Origin: Paenibacillus caseinilyticus
GTDB lineage: Bacteria; Bacillota; Bacilli; Paenibacillales; NBRC-103111
Reading direction: 5' to 3'
Length of the DNA stretch: 64,000 bases
NCBI RefSeq assembly: GCF_027533645.1
Contig: NZ_JAQAGY010000002.1
Location: 62,001 to 126,000, forward strand
Shown here: one piece after another, positions 21,002-29,272 of the stretch
Numbering within the stretch: position 1 is the stretch's first letter
Layout of the letters: every line of letters starts with the position of its first letter
Notes under the pieces: model-generated
Told to the model about the DNA's origin: nothing
Database searches by the model: none
What the model saw: only the letters and a program-made list of their open reading frames with translations
Translations under genes and position numbers: made by a program

Positions 21002-21994
21002 GTGAGAAAGCTATCATTTTTTATTGCCATTATCGTGTTAGGTGCCATGTTGTCCGCTTGTTCTGCCATTTCATCCACCGTGAATCAAGCGGCTGCGGGC
21101 GTTACGCCGGGCGAGAGCAAAGAAATCGAGAAATACAATGCGTATGTGGGGCTCAATAACTTGATGACGGGCCGAATCAATGAGGTTCTGAATCATTATT
21201 TCGAGAAGTTCGGAGTGGATCAACAGCCTGTAATCGAGAAGAACCTGAGCTTTATCATGATCGGCGTTGCCGCAACGGAGCGGGAAGTTATTGATAAAGC
21301 GAACGGCTATACCGCAAGCCAACCTGCTTTTGCGAACGCGGATCCTGTAGTGAACAAACTGACACCGGTCATCAAAGATCTGTTGTCCGTTCTGGACGAT
21401 CTGAAAGCCTACTATGATAGTAAAGGCTACGTGGATGATGATTTCGCAAAAGGAAAACAGCTGCATACCAAGCTAGTAAGTGCCCATACCGCATACGAGA
21501 CTGTCGCCAAACAATACTTCACGGCTATGCAAAAATTGGGTAACGAGCAGCGTCAGGCCGAACTGCAAAAACTCAAGGATGCAGGCCAGCAGAGCCGGTA
21601 TAATGCCCTGAAGTTCATGATCGATGCCGAGGCTGCAGCCATTGAAATGGATGAGCAGGGAATCAGCGCCGGCAATGTGCTGCAGCTTGATATGACGAAG
21701 TTTAAAGCCAAATACGACATCATGACTGAAGATCTGAATACGCTCATGACAATCGCAAAGGACAAGGAACGAATGCAAAAAGAAGGGGTAAATAGCTTCA
21801 GCATCGAGAACTTTGTGCATTCAGCCACCGAGGCAAAAGCGGCCGCTTCGAAAATCATTGAACGCATCAATAAGAAGCAGCCTGTATCGGATTCTGACCT
21901 GAAGGGCCAGTTCCTGCACACGACGGATGGTACACCTGAGAATTTCAATTATCTGCTAAGCAAGGCAGTCGAAAGATATAATGAAATGAATTAA
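21002..21994 (+). CDS. DUF3829 (YiiG-like) lipoprotein
   Basis: A 330-residue predicted lipoprotein. The signal peptide ends in LSAC (residues about 17-20), a lipobox, so the mature protein would be anchored by Cys20 outside the membrane. The rest is almost wholly alpha-helical (EIEKYNAYVGLNNLMTGRIN and later Lys/Glu-rich helices), matching DUF3829/YiiG proteins of unknown function. The GTG start at 21002 is preceded by GGAGG at proper spacing. It stands alone and its stop overlaps a gene remnant on the other strand. Confidence 0.75.
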   Translation: MRKLSFFIAIIVLGAMLSACSAISSTVNQAAAGVTPGESKEIEKYNAYVGLNNLMTGRINEVLNHYFEKFGVDQQPVIEKNLSFIMIGVAATEREVIDKANGYTASQPAFANADPVVNKLTPVIKDLLSVLDDLKAYYDSKGYVDDDFAKGKQLHTKLVSAHTAYETVAKQYFTAMQKLGNEQRQAELQKLKDAGQQSRYNALKFMIDAEAAAIEMDEQGISAGNVLQLDMTKFKAKYDIMTEDLNTLMTIAKDKERMQKEGVNSFSIENFVHSATEAKAAASKIIERINKKQPVSDSDLKGQFLHTTDGTPENFNYLLSKAVERYNEMN

Positions 21995-22128
21995 GCGTAT
22001 CTGGCAATGGAGGCTTCGGAATCAAAATACGGAGTCCCGGTAACGAACAAGCCTTGTCCGCGCACGCCCAGTGCCCAAAGTTCGCGGATTCGGGTGCGTA
22101 CCTGTTTCCGGCGTACAGCTCTATATTT
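21991..22128 (-). pseudogene. C-terminal gene remnant, unknown family
   Basis: The minus strand carries a 45-codon open tail ending YA-stop, with protein-like text RIRELWALGVRGQGLFVTG and FDSEASIARYA. It is cut off at its N-terminal side by a stop near 22129 and lies next to the left end of TnpB element copy 1. No start codon with a ribosome site exists. Confidence 0.3.
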
Positions 22129-22141
22129 TTAGAAAATGACA

Positions 22142-22176
22142 GGAGGAGCGGCTTGCCACGGCAAACTGCTCCTCCC
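22142..22176 (+). terminator. Hairpin left of TnpB element copy 1
   Basis: GGAGGAGC pairs with GCTCCTCC, with an inner GCCA/TTGCC helix; the tail CTATTTATCGTTG is moderately T-rich. Confidence 0.5.
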
Positions 22177-22191
22177 TATTTATCGTTGTCA

Positions 22192-23420
22192 CAAGCGAGA
22201 ATACCCTGACTTCAAGCGTTAGCTAAGTGGGGGATGAATCGCGTTTTTTGCGACCAATCCGAACGTAAGTGCTATAATGTTTCTATACTCACTTTGAAAG
22301 GAGGGTGTGCGGCATGCTAATACATAAAGCCTATAAATACCGCATCTATCCGTCGAAAGAGCAACAAACGCTTATCCACCAGATGTTTGGCTGTTGCCGT
22401 TTTGTGTTCAATCACTTCTTAGGGAAGTGGAATGATACCTATGCGGCAACAGGGAAAGGCTTGTCGTACAATACATGTGCCACGCAGCTGCCGGCACTGA
22501 AAACCTCCTTTGAATGGCTTAAAGAAGTGGACAGCATTGCATTACAATCGGCTGTGAAGCACGTTGCTGACAGCTTTAACCGATTTTTCAAAAAGCAAAC
22601 TCTGGGCACCACGCTTTAAAAGCCGCAAGAATCCTATTCAAAGCTATACAACCAAGTATACGAATGGCAATATTGCAATCCAAGGCAACCAAGTCAAGCT
22701 TCCGAAGCTGGGCTGGGTTCGTTTTGCGAATTCCAGAACCTGCGGAGGACGCATTCTTTCCGCTACGGTACGACGAAATGCGGTGGGCAAGTATTTCGTA
22801 TCGCTTGTTTGTGAAGTAGAGCAGCAACCCTTGCCGCCAGCCGATAAGCATATCGGTATTGATCTTGGCTTAAAAGAGTTTGCGGTCTGTTCGGACGGAC
22901 TGCGAGTTGCACGCCCAAAGGCTTTCCGCAAATACGAGAAGAAGTTAGCCTTCCAGCTGTCCACGAAACTGATTCGTGAAAACCAAACGATCAGCATCGA
23001 AAGCCTGCAAGTGGGGAGTATGCTCAAAAATCATAAGCTGGCAAAATTCATCGCAGATGCATCCTGGAGTGAATTTGCAAGGCAGCTTACCTATAAGTCC
23101 GAATGGTATGGACGCATCCTAAAGGTGGCGGACACGTACGCAGCAACCAGCCAAACGTGCCATGTGTGCGGCTTTGTGAATCCAGCAGTCAAGCAGCTAT
23201 CCGTTCGGCAGTGGAGCTGTCCATCCTGTGGTGCTTTGCATGATCGGGACGAAAATGCCGCCCGAAATATAAAAAAACTCGCTGTATAGCGGCTCTGTAA
23301 AGCTGTGGGAACCACAGTTTCGCTTGGCATACAGCTTAGTGCTGTATAGTTTGAACCAGTAGGTTCGATTATCCAAGAATCCCCCAATTCAAGCGTTAGC
23401 TAAGTGGTGGGAGTGTTCAA
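22192..23420 (+). mobile_element. IS605-type TnpB-only element, copy 1 (degenerate)
   Basis: Shares both ends with the intact copy at 26037. Each end carries a hairpin with core CTTCAAGCGTTAGCTAAG flanked by C and G runs, typical of subterminal hairpins of IS200/IS605 ends. The right end finishes in GTTCAA as in copy 2. No tnpA is present, so movement would need a transposase in trans. The right boundary lies inside a grpB-like gene. The left boundary is approximate (CAAGCGAGAA is the first shared sequence). Confidence 0.8.
22314..23289 (+). pseudogene. TnpB nuclease, frameshifted and internally deleted
   Basis: Compared with the intact copy at 26160 there are two lesions. A one-base insertion near 22603 shifts the frame, giving a stop at 22619. 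An in-frame loss of 114 bases after codons for KKLAF (22951) removes 38 residues of the helical arm. The RuvC motifs ([27 protein letters not shown]) and the zinc finger (CHVCG, CPSCG) are still encoded in the second frame, but no full protein can be made. A TATAAT promoter and GGAGGG ribosome site remain upstream. Confidence 0.9.
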
Positions 23421-23633
23421 CAAGCCGATCATCCTCAAATGGAACGGCATTTAATATTCAGAGACTACTTGAGAAGTCATCCGGAAGAAGTCGCAAGATA
23501 TAGCCGATTCAAGGAAGAAGTAGCTCAACGCTTTGAAAACACAAGTGAATATAGTCCAGCAAAGAAGGCCTTTGTAACGAGAATGGAGCAGCTTGCGATT
23601 GCATGGTTTGCAGAAACTCAACAAAGTAAATAA
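23421..23633 (+). pseudogene. GrpB-like (UPF0157) protein, C-terminal fragment
   Basis: Directly after the TnpB element right end, the frame reads ADHPQMERHLIFRDYLRSHP then NTSEYSPAKKAFV, the C-terminal third of GrpB/UPF0157 nucleotidyltransferase-like proteins. The N-terminal two thirds are absent; the left flank of the element does not contain them. The gene was therefore cut by the element and the other half lost. A fragment starting at ATG 23439 could in principle be made but would be inactive. Confidence 0.75.
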
Positions 23634-23660
23634 CTCAGTTAATTCAACAACAAGGGAAGC
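23631..23660 (+). repeat. Accessory-region motif, copy D
   Basis: Begins at the stop codon of the GrpB fragment: TAACTCAGTTAATTCAACAA, followed by a GC-richer imperfect hairpin (AAGCATATC... AGCTGCTCT). Confidence 0.45.
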
Positions 23661-23760
23661 ATATCACCGCAGTAGCTGCTCTCTTCTTCATTGAAGTATT
23701 GGGCAGAAGAGTTGAATTGAAGTCTACGTATCGGCTCAGTTGGAAGCATTGCAAAAGGCA

Positions 23761-23800
23761 AACAGGGAACAGACTGCCTTGTTGGCAGCTGCCCCCTGTT
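23761..23800 (+). terminator. Hairpin between the GrpB fragment and the SDR gene
   Basis: AACAGGG pairs with CCCTGTT, with inner pairing around GCCTTGTTGGC; TTTCTTTA follows on the plus strand. It may also end the convergent SDR transcript. Confidence 0.5.
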
Positions 23801-23825
23801 TCTTTACTCTTTGCTAATTCCAAAT

Positions 23826-24665
23826 CTAACGGCGGCTTATCGGCGTTCCTTGTGCTCCGTTCGAAACAGCTTCCCATGTCTCCCAAGTGGCTAAACGATC
23901 AGCATAGACTCCGCGCACCAAAGGCAAGACCCCTGCGCCGACCGCAAACCGCAGAGGCGGATCCTCGGCGTCTACGATTTGAAGAATCGCTTCGGCCGTC
24001 GCATTCGGATTGCCCCGTTCTTCTGTCGATAAACGAGCGGACACCCGATCTCGAAGTTCAGCATAGACTTCCAATCCCTGGGATGTCCTCATGGACAGGG
24101 GGCTTCCAAAGTCAGTTGCAAAGGCGCCCAGCTCGAGCAGCGTGACCTTAATGCCGAAGCTTTTAACCTCTTGAGCGAGGCTGTCGTGTAATGCTTCGAC
24201 AGCCCATTTGGACGCGCAATAGAAGCCGATGAGCGGCACCGCAACAATCCCCATGGCACTTGAGACGCCGAGAATGTGCCCGCTGCCCTGTAGTCGAAGC
24301 AGAGGCAGGGCAGCTTGGATGACACGAAGCGTACCAAAGTAATTGGTGTCAAATAGTTCGCGGACGTCGGATTCGTCAGCCTCCTCAGTCGTGCCAACCA
24401 GTGTGTAACCGGCATTGTTTAGGACGACGTCCAGTCTGCCGAAATGCGCATGAGCCTGCTGAACGGCATGCCGGGCCTGCTCCGAATCTGTTACATCGAG
24501 CGCTAGGGGGAGAACAGCGTCTCCAAAACGTTCCTTAAGCTCGGCGATGCTTTCCGGTGTCCGAGCGGTCGCGGCAACCTTATCCCCTCGGGAGAGTGCG
24601 GCCTCCGCCCAAATGCGTCCTAATCCGCGAGAGGCTCCTGTAATGAACCAGACTTTGTTTTCCAT
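23826..24665 (-). CDS. Short-chain dehydrogenase/reductase
   Basis: A 279-residue NAD(P)-dependent SDR. The cofactor motif TGASRGLG (about residues 8-15), the NNAG motif, the catalytic Ser in VSSAMG and the YCASK active-site Tyr-x-x-x-Lys are all present. The sequence resembles the broad group of SDRs annotated as oxidoreductases next to LysR regulators. GGAGGAG upstream of the ATG at 24665 decides the start over one five codons earlier. It is divergent from a LysR gene that probably controls it. The substrate is unknown. Confidence 0.9.
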   Translation of the reverse strand: MENKVWFITGASRGLGRIWAEAALSRGDKVAATARTPESIAELKERFGDAVLPLALDVTDSEQARHAVQQAHAHFGRLDVVLNNAGYTLVGTTEEADESDVRELFDTNYFGTLRVIQAALPLLRLQGSGHILGVSSAMGIVAVPLIGFYCASKWAVEALHDSLAQEVKSFGIKVTLLELGAFATDFGSPLSMRTSQGLEVYAELRDRVSARLSTEERGNPNATAEAILQIVDAEDPPLRFAVGAGVLPLVRGVYADRLATWETWEAVSNGAQGTPISRR

Positions 24666-24771
24666 AGTATTCTCCTCCAATACAGTTCTGTGTGCAGCTT
24701 TGTTAAAGCTTCTGTTTTCTCTTTCGTTCTTCTATCATGTTACGGCTTATCAGCTTGATACGGAATTTCAA

Positions 24772-24796
24772 ATAAGTTAGCATGGTATTAACTTAT
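24772..24796. promoter_or_regulatory. Inverted repeat, likely LysR operator
   Basis: ATAAGTTA, 9 bases, TAACTTAT: a perfect 8-bp inverted repeat in the SDR/LysR divergent region, 30 bases before the lysR start. It has the size of LysR recognition boxes. Confidence 0.6.
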
Positions 24797-24825
24797 GGTT
24801 TATGCAAAAGGAGGAGCCCGCCTGA

Positions 24826-25719
24826 ATGATTGAGCAACTGAAGACGTTTGTTCAAGTGGCGGAGTCCGGAAGCTTTTCTAAGGCAGCCGAAAAGCTTTTT
24901 ATTTCTTCAACCGCTGTGATGAAACAAATGAATTTGTTGGAAAAGCAAACCGGAGTCCCACTTTTTATCCGTACCAACCACGGTGTCAGCCTCACAAAGG
25001 CAGGAACAGCTTTTATCAAAGATGCGGAACATATGCTGCAGTATTTTCAAGAATCTCTGATCCGCATGCATCACTCCGCACAGGCCAATCGGCATATTGT
25101 TCGGGTGGGTACTTCGATGCTTAACCCCTGTAAGGTTTTGATTGATATGTGGAATGGAATTAGCGACCTATACCCTCAATTCGGAATAAACATCGTTCAT
25201 TTCGAAGATGACGCACATACACTCCCAACCACTTACCGCATGATTGGCCAATCGCTCGATATCATTGCGGGGCCATTGCTTACAGATAACTCCAAGGATT
25301 ACTACCGTGTGCTTGAACTGGGGAGTTACCGCGTTTGCTTTGCCGTATCCCGGCAACATAGGCTGGCTTCAAGAAAAACACTTTCTGTCAAAGATTTGTA
25401 TGGGGAAAGATTGGCTGTAGTGAATGGTGGGAATAGTGCCGTCATTCATGACATACGTGATTTCCTAAAAATGAAACATCCTCAAATACAAATTAAGGAT
25501 GTTCCGCGTCTCTATGATCTTGATGTGTTTAATCGCTGCGAGGAAAGTAATACGGTTATGTTAACATTGGAGGCGTGGGCAGATATTCATCCATCCTTGG
25601 TGACGATCCCTAGTGATTTAGATTTCGCAGTTCCCTATGGTTTACTATATCCCTTACATCCATCCAAGGAAGTTGGTCAATTCTTAGAAATCATAAAAGA
25701 GATGCAAGGTAATGTTTAA
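24826..25719 (+). CDS. LysR family transcriptional regulator
   Basis: A 297-residue regulator. The N-terminal winged helix (about 1-60; FVQVAESGSFSKAAEKLFIS and VPLFIRTNHGVSLTKAG) is the classic LysR DNA-binding domain, followed by the two-lobe periplasmic-binding-like effector domain. AGGAGG-like GGAGG precedes the ATG. Its position, divergent from an SDR gene with an inverted repeat between them, suggests it controls that gene and itself. The effector is unknown. Confidence 0.92.
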   Translation: MIEQLKTFVQVAESGSFSKAAEKLFISSTAVMKQMNLLEKQTGVPLFIRTNHGVSLTKAGTAFIKDAEHMLQYFQESLIRMHHSAQANRHIVRVGTSMLNPCKVLIDMWNGISDLYPQFGINIVHFEDDAHTLPTTYRMIGQSLDIIAGPLLTDNSKDYYRVLELGSYRVCFAVSRQHRLASRKTLSVKDLYGERLAVVNGGNSAVIHDIRDFLKMKHPQIQIKDVPRLYDLDVFNRCEESNTVMLTLEAWADIHPSLVTIPSDLDFAVPYGLLYPLHPSKEVGQFLEIIKEMQGNV

Positions 25720-25770
25720 CCTAAGGTTGAGTGATGTCGAGGCGCACTGTGTAAAAGAGGCACAAAGTAA

Positions 25771-25800
25771 GTTCAACTAAACGGGAGACGATAGTTCCAA
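25771..25800 (+). repeat. Accessory-region motif, copy E, in the gap after lysR
   Basis: GTTCAACTAAACGGGAGACG then ATAGTTCCAA: an almost complete inverted-repeat copy. The rest of the gap (25720-26036) holds no supported gene. It ends with AAGGAG and an ATG at about 26004 whose short frame runs into the TnpB element. Confidence 0.6.
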
Positions 25801-26036
25801 TGCAGCCCAATAAACCAAACTTGTCATTGAGGCCGACGGTGTGGATCGGGGTATAGCGCGGCCTCCGGGTGACTGAAGTCTCTTTGCCATGCCGTCAAGG
25901 GTTGATTCAAGGTGGGGGGAGGGCATTAAAGCTATCATCAGTAAAGATTGCAAATAGATGGATATTTCTGTATCGTTAAGAGAAAATCAAAAATAAGGAG
26001 ACCATGTGGAGAAATGTCCTTTTCGTTTATCCTACC

Positions 26037-27379
26037 CAAGCGAGAATACCCCGACTTCAAGCGTTAGCTAAGTGGGGGATGAATCACGTTTTTTTGCTAT
26101 CAATCCGAACGTATGTGCTATAATGTTTCTATACTCACTTTGAAAGGAGGGTGTGCGGCATGCTCATACACAAAGCCTATAAATACCGCATCTATCCGTC
26201 AAAAGAGCAACAAAGGCTTATCCACCAGATGTTTGGCTGTTGCCGTTTTGTGTTCAATCACTTCTTAGGGAAGTGGAATGATACCTATGCAGCAACAGGG
26301 AAAGGCTTGTCGTACAATACATGTGCCACGCAGCTGCCGGCACTGAAAACCTCCTTTGAATGGCTTAAAGAAGTGGACAGCATTGCATTACAATCGGCTG
26401 TGAAGCACGTTGCTGACAGCTTTAACCGATTTTTCAAAAAGCAAACCCAAGCTCCACGCTTCAAAAGCCGCAAGAATCCTATTCAAAGCTATACAACCAA
26501 GTATACGAATGGCAATATTGCAATCCAAGGCAACCAAGTCAAGCTTCCGAAGCTGGGCTGGGTTCGTTTTGCGAATTCCAGAACCTGCGGAGGACGCATT
26601 TTTTCCGCTACGGTACGTCGAAATGCGGCGGGTAAGTATTTCGTATCGCTTGTTTGTGAGGTGGAGCAGCAATCCCTGCCGCCGGCCGACAAGCATATCG
26701 GTATTGATCTTGGCTTAAAAGAGTTTGCGGTCTGCTCGGACGGAATGCGAGTTGCAAGCCCAAAGGCTTACCGCAAATACGAGAAGAAGTTAGCCTTCTG
26801 GCAACGGCGCATGAGCCGCCGCACCCAAGGTGGATCGAACTGGCATAAAGCCAAAATCAAGGCAGCTCGTATCCATGAGAAAATTGCAAATATGCGCCAA
26901 GACTTCTTGCACCAGCTGTCCACGAAGCTGATTCGTGAAAACCAAACGATCAGCATCGAAAGCCTGCAAGTGGGGAAGATGCTCAAAAATCATAAGCTGG
27001 CAAAATTCATCGCAGATGCATCCTGGAGTGAATTTGCAAGGCAGCTTACCTATAAGTCCGAATGGTATGGACGCATCCTAAAGGTGGCGGACACGTATGC
27101 ACCAACCAGCCAAACGTGCCATGTGTGCGGCTTTGTGAATCCAGCAGTCAAGCAGCTATCCGTTCGGCAGTGGAGCTGTCCATCCTGTGGTGCTTTGCAT
27201 GATCGGGACGAAAATGCCGCCCGAAATATAAAAAAACTCGCTGTATAGCGGCTCTATAAAGCTGTGGGAACCACAGGTTCGCTTGGCATACAGCTTAGTG
27301 CTGTATAGTTTGAACCAACAGGTTCGATTATCCAAGAATCCCCCGCTTCAAGCGTTACCTAAGTGGTGGGAGAGTTCAA
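26037..27379 (+). mobile_element. IS605-type TnpB-only element, copy 2 (intact)
   Basis: Left end CAAGCGAGAATACCCC with a hairpin CCCC-GACTTCAAGCGTTAGCTAAGT-GGGG; right end has the same hairpin core (27345-27370) and finishes GTTCAA at 27379. A TCAA right terminus is known from IS608-type elements. It lacks tnpA. Copy 1 is nearly identical over its whole length, so both are recent arrivals. The left boundary may be a base or two off. Confidence 0.85.
26160..27248 (+). CDS. tnpB: TnpB RNA-guided nuclease, intact
   Basis: A 362-residue TnpB. The N-terminal helical region begins [18 protein letters not shown]. The RuvC core shows Asp in [12 protein letters not shown], Glu in ISIESLQVG and Asp in [10 protein letters not shown], and a Zn finger CHVCG...CPSCG lies between the last two. 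All catalytic residues are present. GGAGGG 8 bases before the ATG fixes the start; TGCTATAATG upstream gives a good -10. TnpB proteins cut DNA under guidance of RNA made from the element right end. The frameshifted relative is at 22314. Confidence 0.93.
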   Translation: MLIHKAYKYRIYPSKEQQRLIHQMFGCCRFVFNHFLGKWNDTYAATGKGLSYNTCATQLPALKTSFEWLKEVDSIALQSAVKHVADSFNRFFKKQTQAPRFKSRKNPIQSYTTKYTNGNIAIQGNQVKLPKLGWVRFANSRTCGGRIFSATVRRNAAGKYFVSLVCEVEQQSLPPADKHIGIDLGLKEFAVCSDGMRVASPKAYRKYEKKLAFWQRRMSRRTQGGSNWHKAKIKAARIHEKIANMRQDFLHQLSTKLIRENQTISIESLQVGKMLKNHKLAKFIADASWSEFARQLTYKSEWYGRILKVADTYAPTSQTCHVCGFVNPAVKQLSVRQWSCPSCGALHDRDENAARNIKKLAV

Positions 27380-27395
27380 ATCTGGTATTATTCAA
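27200..27395 (+). ncRNA. Predicted omega (right-end) RNA of TnpB copy 2
   Basis: In characterised IS200/IS605 elements the guide RNA covers the end of tnpB and the right end, and its guide is the host DNA just outside. Here the structured right end (hairpin core TTCAAGCGTTACCTAAG) stops at 27379, so the guide would start ATCTGGTATTATTC at 27380. Inferred from family knowledge; limits are approximate. Confidence 0.4.
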
Positions 27396-27545
27396 ATCCT
27401 TTATTTTGCCTTTATACTGCTCATTGTTTTTGCGATAGTGAAAGGGATACAGTATTTAAACTGGAAGAAAAAGGCTGATGTAGAAATAGGGCGAAAACTT
27501 GATGAAATAATTCATCTATTACGGAATGATCGGCACCACTATTAG
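27363..27545 (+). CDS. DUF4083-like small membrane protein, 5' end altered by the TnpB element
   Basis: From 27381 the frame encodes SGIIQILYFAFILLIVFAIV, one transmembrane helix, then a charged helix with GRKLDEIIHLLRND, the pattern of DUF4083 small membrane proteins. The present GTG start (27363) lies inside the element right end (codes MVGEFK), so the original start was displaced. Joining the left flank directly to the right flank gives a plausible reading MWRNVLFVYPTSGIIQILYF. The stop codon lies in the loop of the following terminator. Confidence 0.5.
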   Translation: MVGEFKSGIIQILYFAFILLIVFAIVKGIQYLNWKKKADVEIGRKLDEIIHLLRNDRHHY

Positions 27546-27557
27546 GTGTCTTTTTTT
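27532..27557 (+). terminator. Intrinsic terminator
   Basis: GGCACC, loop ACTATTA, GGTGTC (one G-T pair), then seven T. It overlaps the 3' end of the small membrane protein gene. Confidence 0.85.
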
Positions 27558-27706
27558 ATGTCGCTATTTACAACGACGGGTATTTAAATACGTGTTCGCT
27601 CAGCTCACGAAGAACGTTGGCACAATGGAGGACTAGGGGGCGGCTGGCAGGGTGATCGGCCGTCTGTCTCTGTTGAGATTATATTTAACCCAGAAAGCGG
27701 TGGGCC

Positions 27707-28366
27707 ATGAAGATTATGCTAACGTCGAACGGAATAAGTAACAATCGTATCAGAGAAGAGCTAATTCAATTGCTGGAATTACCAATTACCAGCAGGCGAG
27801 CTTGCATAATTACAACAGCTTCGAATCATAAAGAAAAGAGCTATGGGGCAACTCTAGCGAATCAATTATTTCAGAATCTTGGATTCGTTCGTACGGACTT
27901 TCTTGACGTTCAATATGAGAGCCCTAATATACTTTGGGAATATGATGTGATCTATATAAACGGGGGGAACCCTTTCTTTCTGTTGCTTTGGTTGTATAAA
28001 AGCAATGCAATAGAAACGCTTAGAAATGTAGCACTTCGAGATAAAATAATAATTGGGACTAGTGCGGGGGCTATGGTGCTTGCTGATTCAATTAAACATG
28101 TGAATCAGTTAAATGTAATTGCAGGGTATGATCCCATGGATGTAGATGAGCTAAGCGATCATAGTGCCGTTGGGTTAGTAAAGATAAACGTAGTTCCTCA
28201 TTACAATCGATTCATGGATGCCAATCCTCAATTTGAAACGAAACTACAACAACTCGAACAACAAACTAATATTGGATTTGAAAGATTGGCGGATGGTGAA
28301 GCCATCGTTATTGATGGGGATACTGTCAAGAAATTAGCTAATTGCTCAACTAACGAGGAACGTTAG
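27707..28366 (+). CDS. Peptidase S51 family protein (Type 1 glutamine amidotransferase-like)
   Basis: A 219-residue cytoplasmic protein of the dipeptidase E/YgaJ group. The nucleophile elbow IIGTSAGAMVLADS holds the expected Ser near residue 118, and DVIYINGGNPFFLL is the preceding conserved strand. NVVPHYNRF carries the likely catalytic His. The last residues (STNEER) and the stop codon are encoded by the accessory-region motif that starts at 28346, so the C-terminus was shaped by that repeat. Part of the gene is duplicated at 29066. Confidence 0.8.
   Translation: MKIMLTSNGISNNRIREELIQLLELPITSRRACIITTASNHKEKSYGATLANQLFQNLGFVRTDFLDVQYESPNILWEYDVIYINGGNPFFLLLWLYKSNAIETLRNVALRDKIIIGTSAGAMVLADSIKHVNQLNVIAGYDPMDVDELSDHSAVGLVKINVVPHYNRFMDANPQFETKLQQLEQQTNIGFERLADGEAIVIDGDTVKKLANCSTNEER
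27808..27979 (+). repeat. 172-bp direct repeat, source copy inside the S51 gene
   Basis: Near-identical to 29066-29237 (offset 1258), with only a few substitutions. It covers residues about 34-91 of the peptidase. Confidence 0.9.
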
Positions 28367-28370
28367 TAAA
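28346..28370 (+). repeat. Accessory-region motif, copy F
   Basis: CAACTAACG, then AGGAA, then CGTTAGT: a perfect inverted repeat of ACTAACG around AGGAA. The TAG of its right arm is the stop codon of the peptidase gene. An imperfect hairpin (GAAGGC...GCCTTC, 28382-28412) follows. Confidence 0.7.
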
Positions 28371-28431
28371 ATGGAATAAACGAAGGCCACCGGCTAGCTA
28401 AACCGCTGCCTTCGGGATTGGAGGGGTGATT

Positions 28432-28758
28432 TTGAGAATTTTGGAGATAACTTCAGAAGGCTTTAGCTTTATTGATAATAGCGGTAAGGAATCATCAGTG
28501 GATTTTAAGGAATGTAATGAAAACTGGGTCAGCTACCACAAGCGGAAGAACAATTGGTTGGATGTAGAGGCCCAGGAGTTTCGCAATCAAAGTAAGTGTG
28601 TCGGTCAACGTGATATCTGTGCCAAGCCTTGCTTCTTTACATTTTTCACTAAGCCCTTCACCAAGATTGAGTTCACCGGTCTGAATGCTGAGTGCAAGTT
28701 CAGGGATTTGCAGACAAAAATAATTGAGGTAGGTTGGACCACATTTGATTTGAGTTAA
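28432..28758 (+). CDS. Hypothetical protein
   Basis: A 108-residue cytoplasmic protein, family not recognised. It starts at TTG 28432, six bases after GGAGGGG, and reads MRILEITSEGFSFIDNSG. Two Cys lie in CVGQRDICAKPC. A motif copy (28759) begins right after its TAA. It sits in a row of small AT-rich genes. Confidence 0.55.
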   Translation: MRILEITSEGFSFIDNSGKESSVDFKECNENWVSYHKRKNNWLDVEAQEFRNQSKCVGQRDICAKPCFFTFFTKPFTKIEFTGLNAECKFRDLQTKIIEVGWTTFDLS

Positions 28759-28790
28759 TTGAACTATCTGGAGAACGATAGCTGAATAAA
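28759..28790 (+). repeat. Accessory-region motif, copy G
   Basis: TTGAACTATC, TGGAGAAC, GATAGCTGAATAAA: both arms present (AACTATC/GATAG-T). It is followed by a GC-rich inverted stretch (GCAGCAGCTGGTCATGCGAT, CGGCTGCC). Confidence 0.7.
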
Positions 28791-28851
28791 CCACTGCAGC
28801 AGCTGGTCATGCGATCGGCTGCCCCTAGTCTAGTTAATACCGAACAGAAGT

Positions 28852-29067
28852 ATGGTTCTAGGGTTAGTCAACGAAAGCGATAAGGAGATCGAGTTATTAG
28901 AAATTGAACTACAAGGCTTTGAAGGTATTAAGTTAACTGGTCTAACAATTGATGGGAAACCCATTACTCCCCTGCTAATACCGAGTCACAGAGTCTATAC
29001 GAGTTATTCCTACAAGGGAATTAAGCACAAACAGATAGTAAGAATGCCTGTAGCTCAATTACGCTAA
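28852..29067 (+). pseudogene. Probable gene fragment of unknown family
   Basis: A 71-codon open frame (MVLGLVNESDKEIELLEI onwards) with no ribosome site and an upstream in-frame stop. It runs exactly into the duplicated peptidase segment at 29066, so its natural C-terminus is missing or replaced. Confidence 0.4.
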
Positions 29068-29237
29068 TTACAACAGCTTCGAATCATAAAGAAAAGAGCA
29101 GTGGGGCAACTCTAGCGAATCAATTATTTCAGGATCTTGGTTTCGTTCGTACGGACTTTCTTGACGTTCAATATGAGAGCCCTAATATACTTTGGGAATA
29201 TGATGTGATCTATATAAACGGGGAGAACCCTTTCTTT
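29066..29237 (+). pseudogene. Partial duplicate of the S51 peptidase gene
   Basis: Second copy of the 172-bp repeat at 27808. It has no start codon in the peptidase frame context and stops shortly after (CTTTTAACTTAA), so it is a non-functional fragment. The following gene begins 36 bases later. Confidence 0.85.
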
Positions 29238-29272
29238 TAACTTAAGCGGAAATAAGGTGGAGGGATATACAC

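Noticed and set aside
22305..26150. CRISPR-like array from the repeated TTCAAGCGTTAGCTAAGTGG
   Set aside because: The repeat occurs only twice per TnpB element, at the two ends, and forms terminal hairpins; there are no regular spacers.
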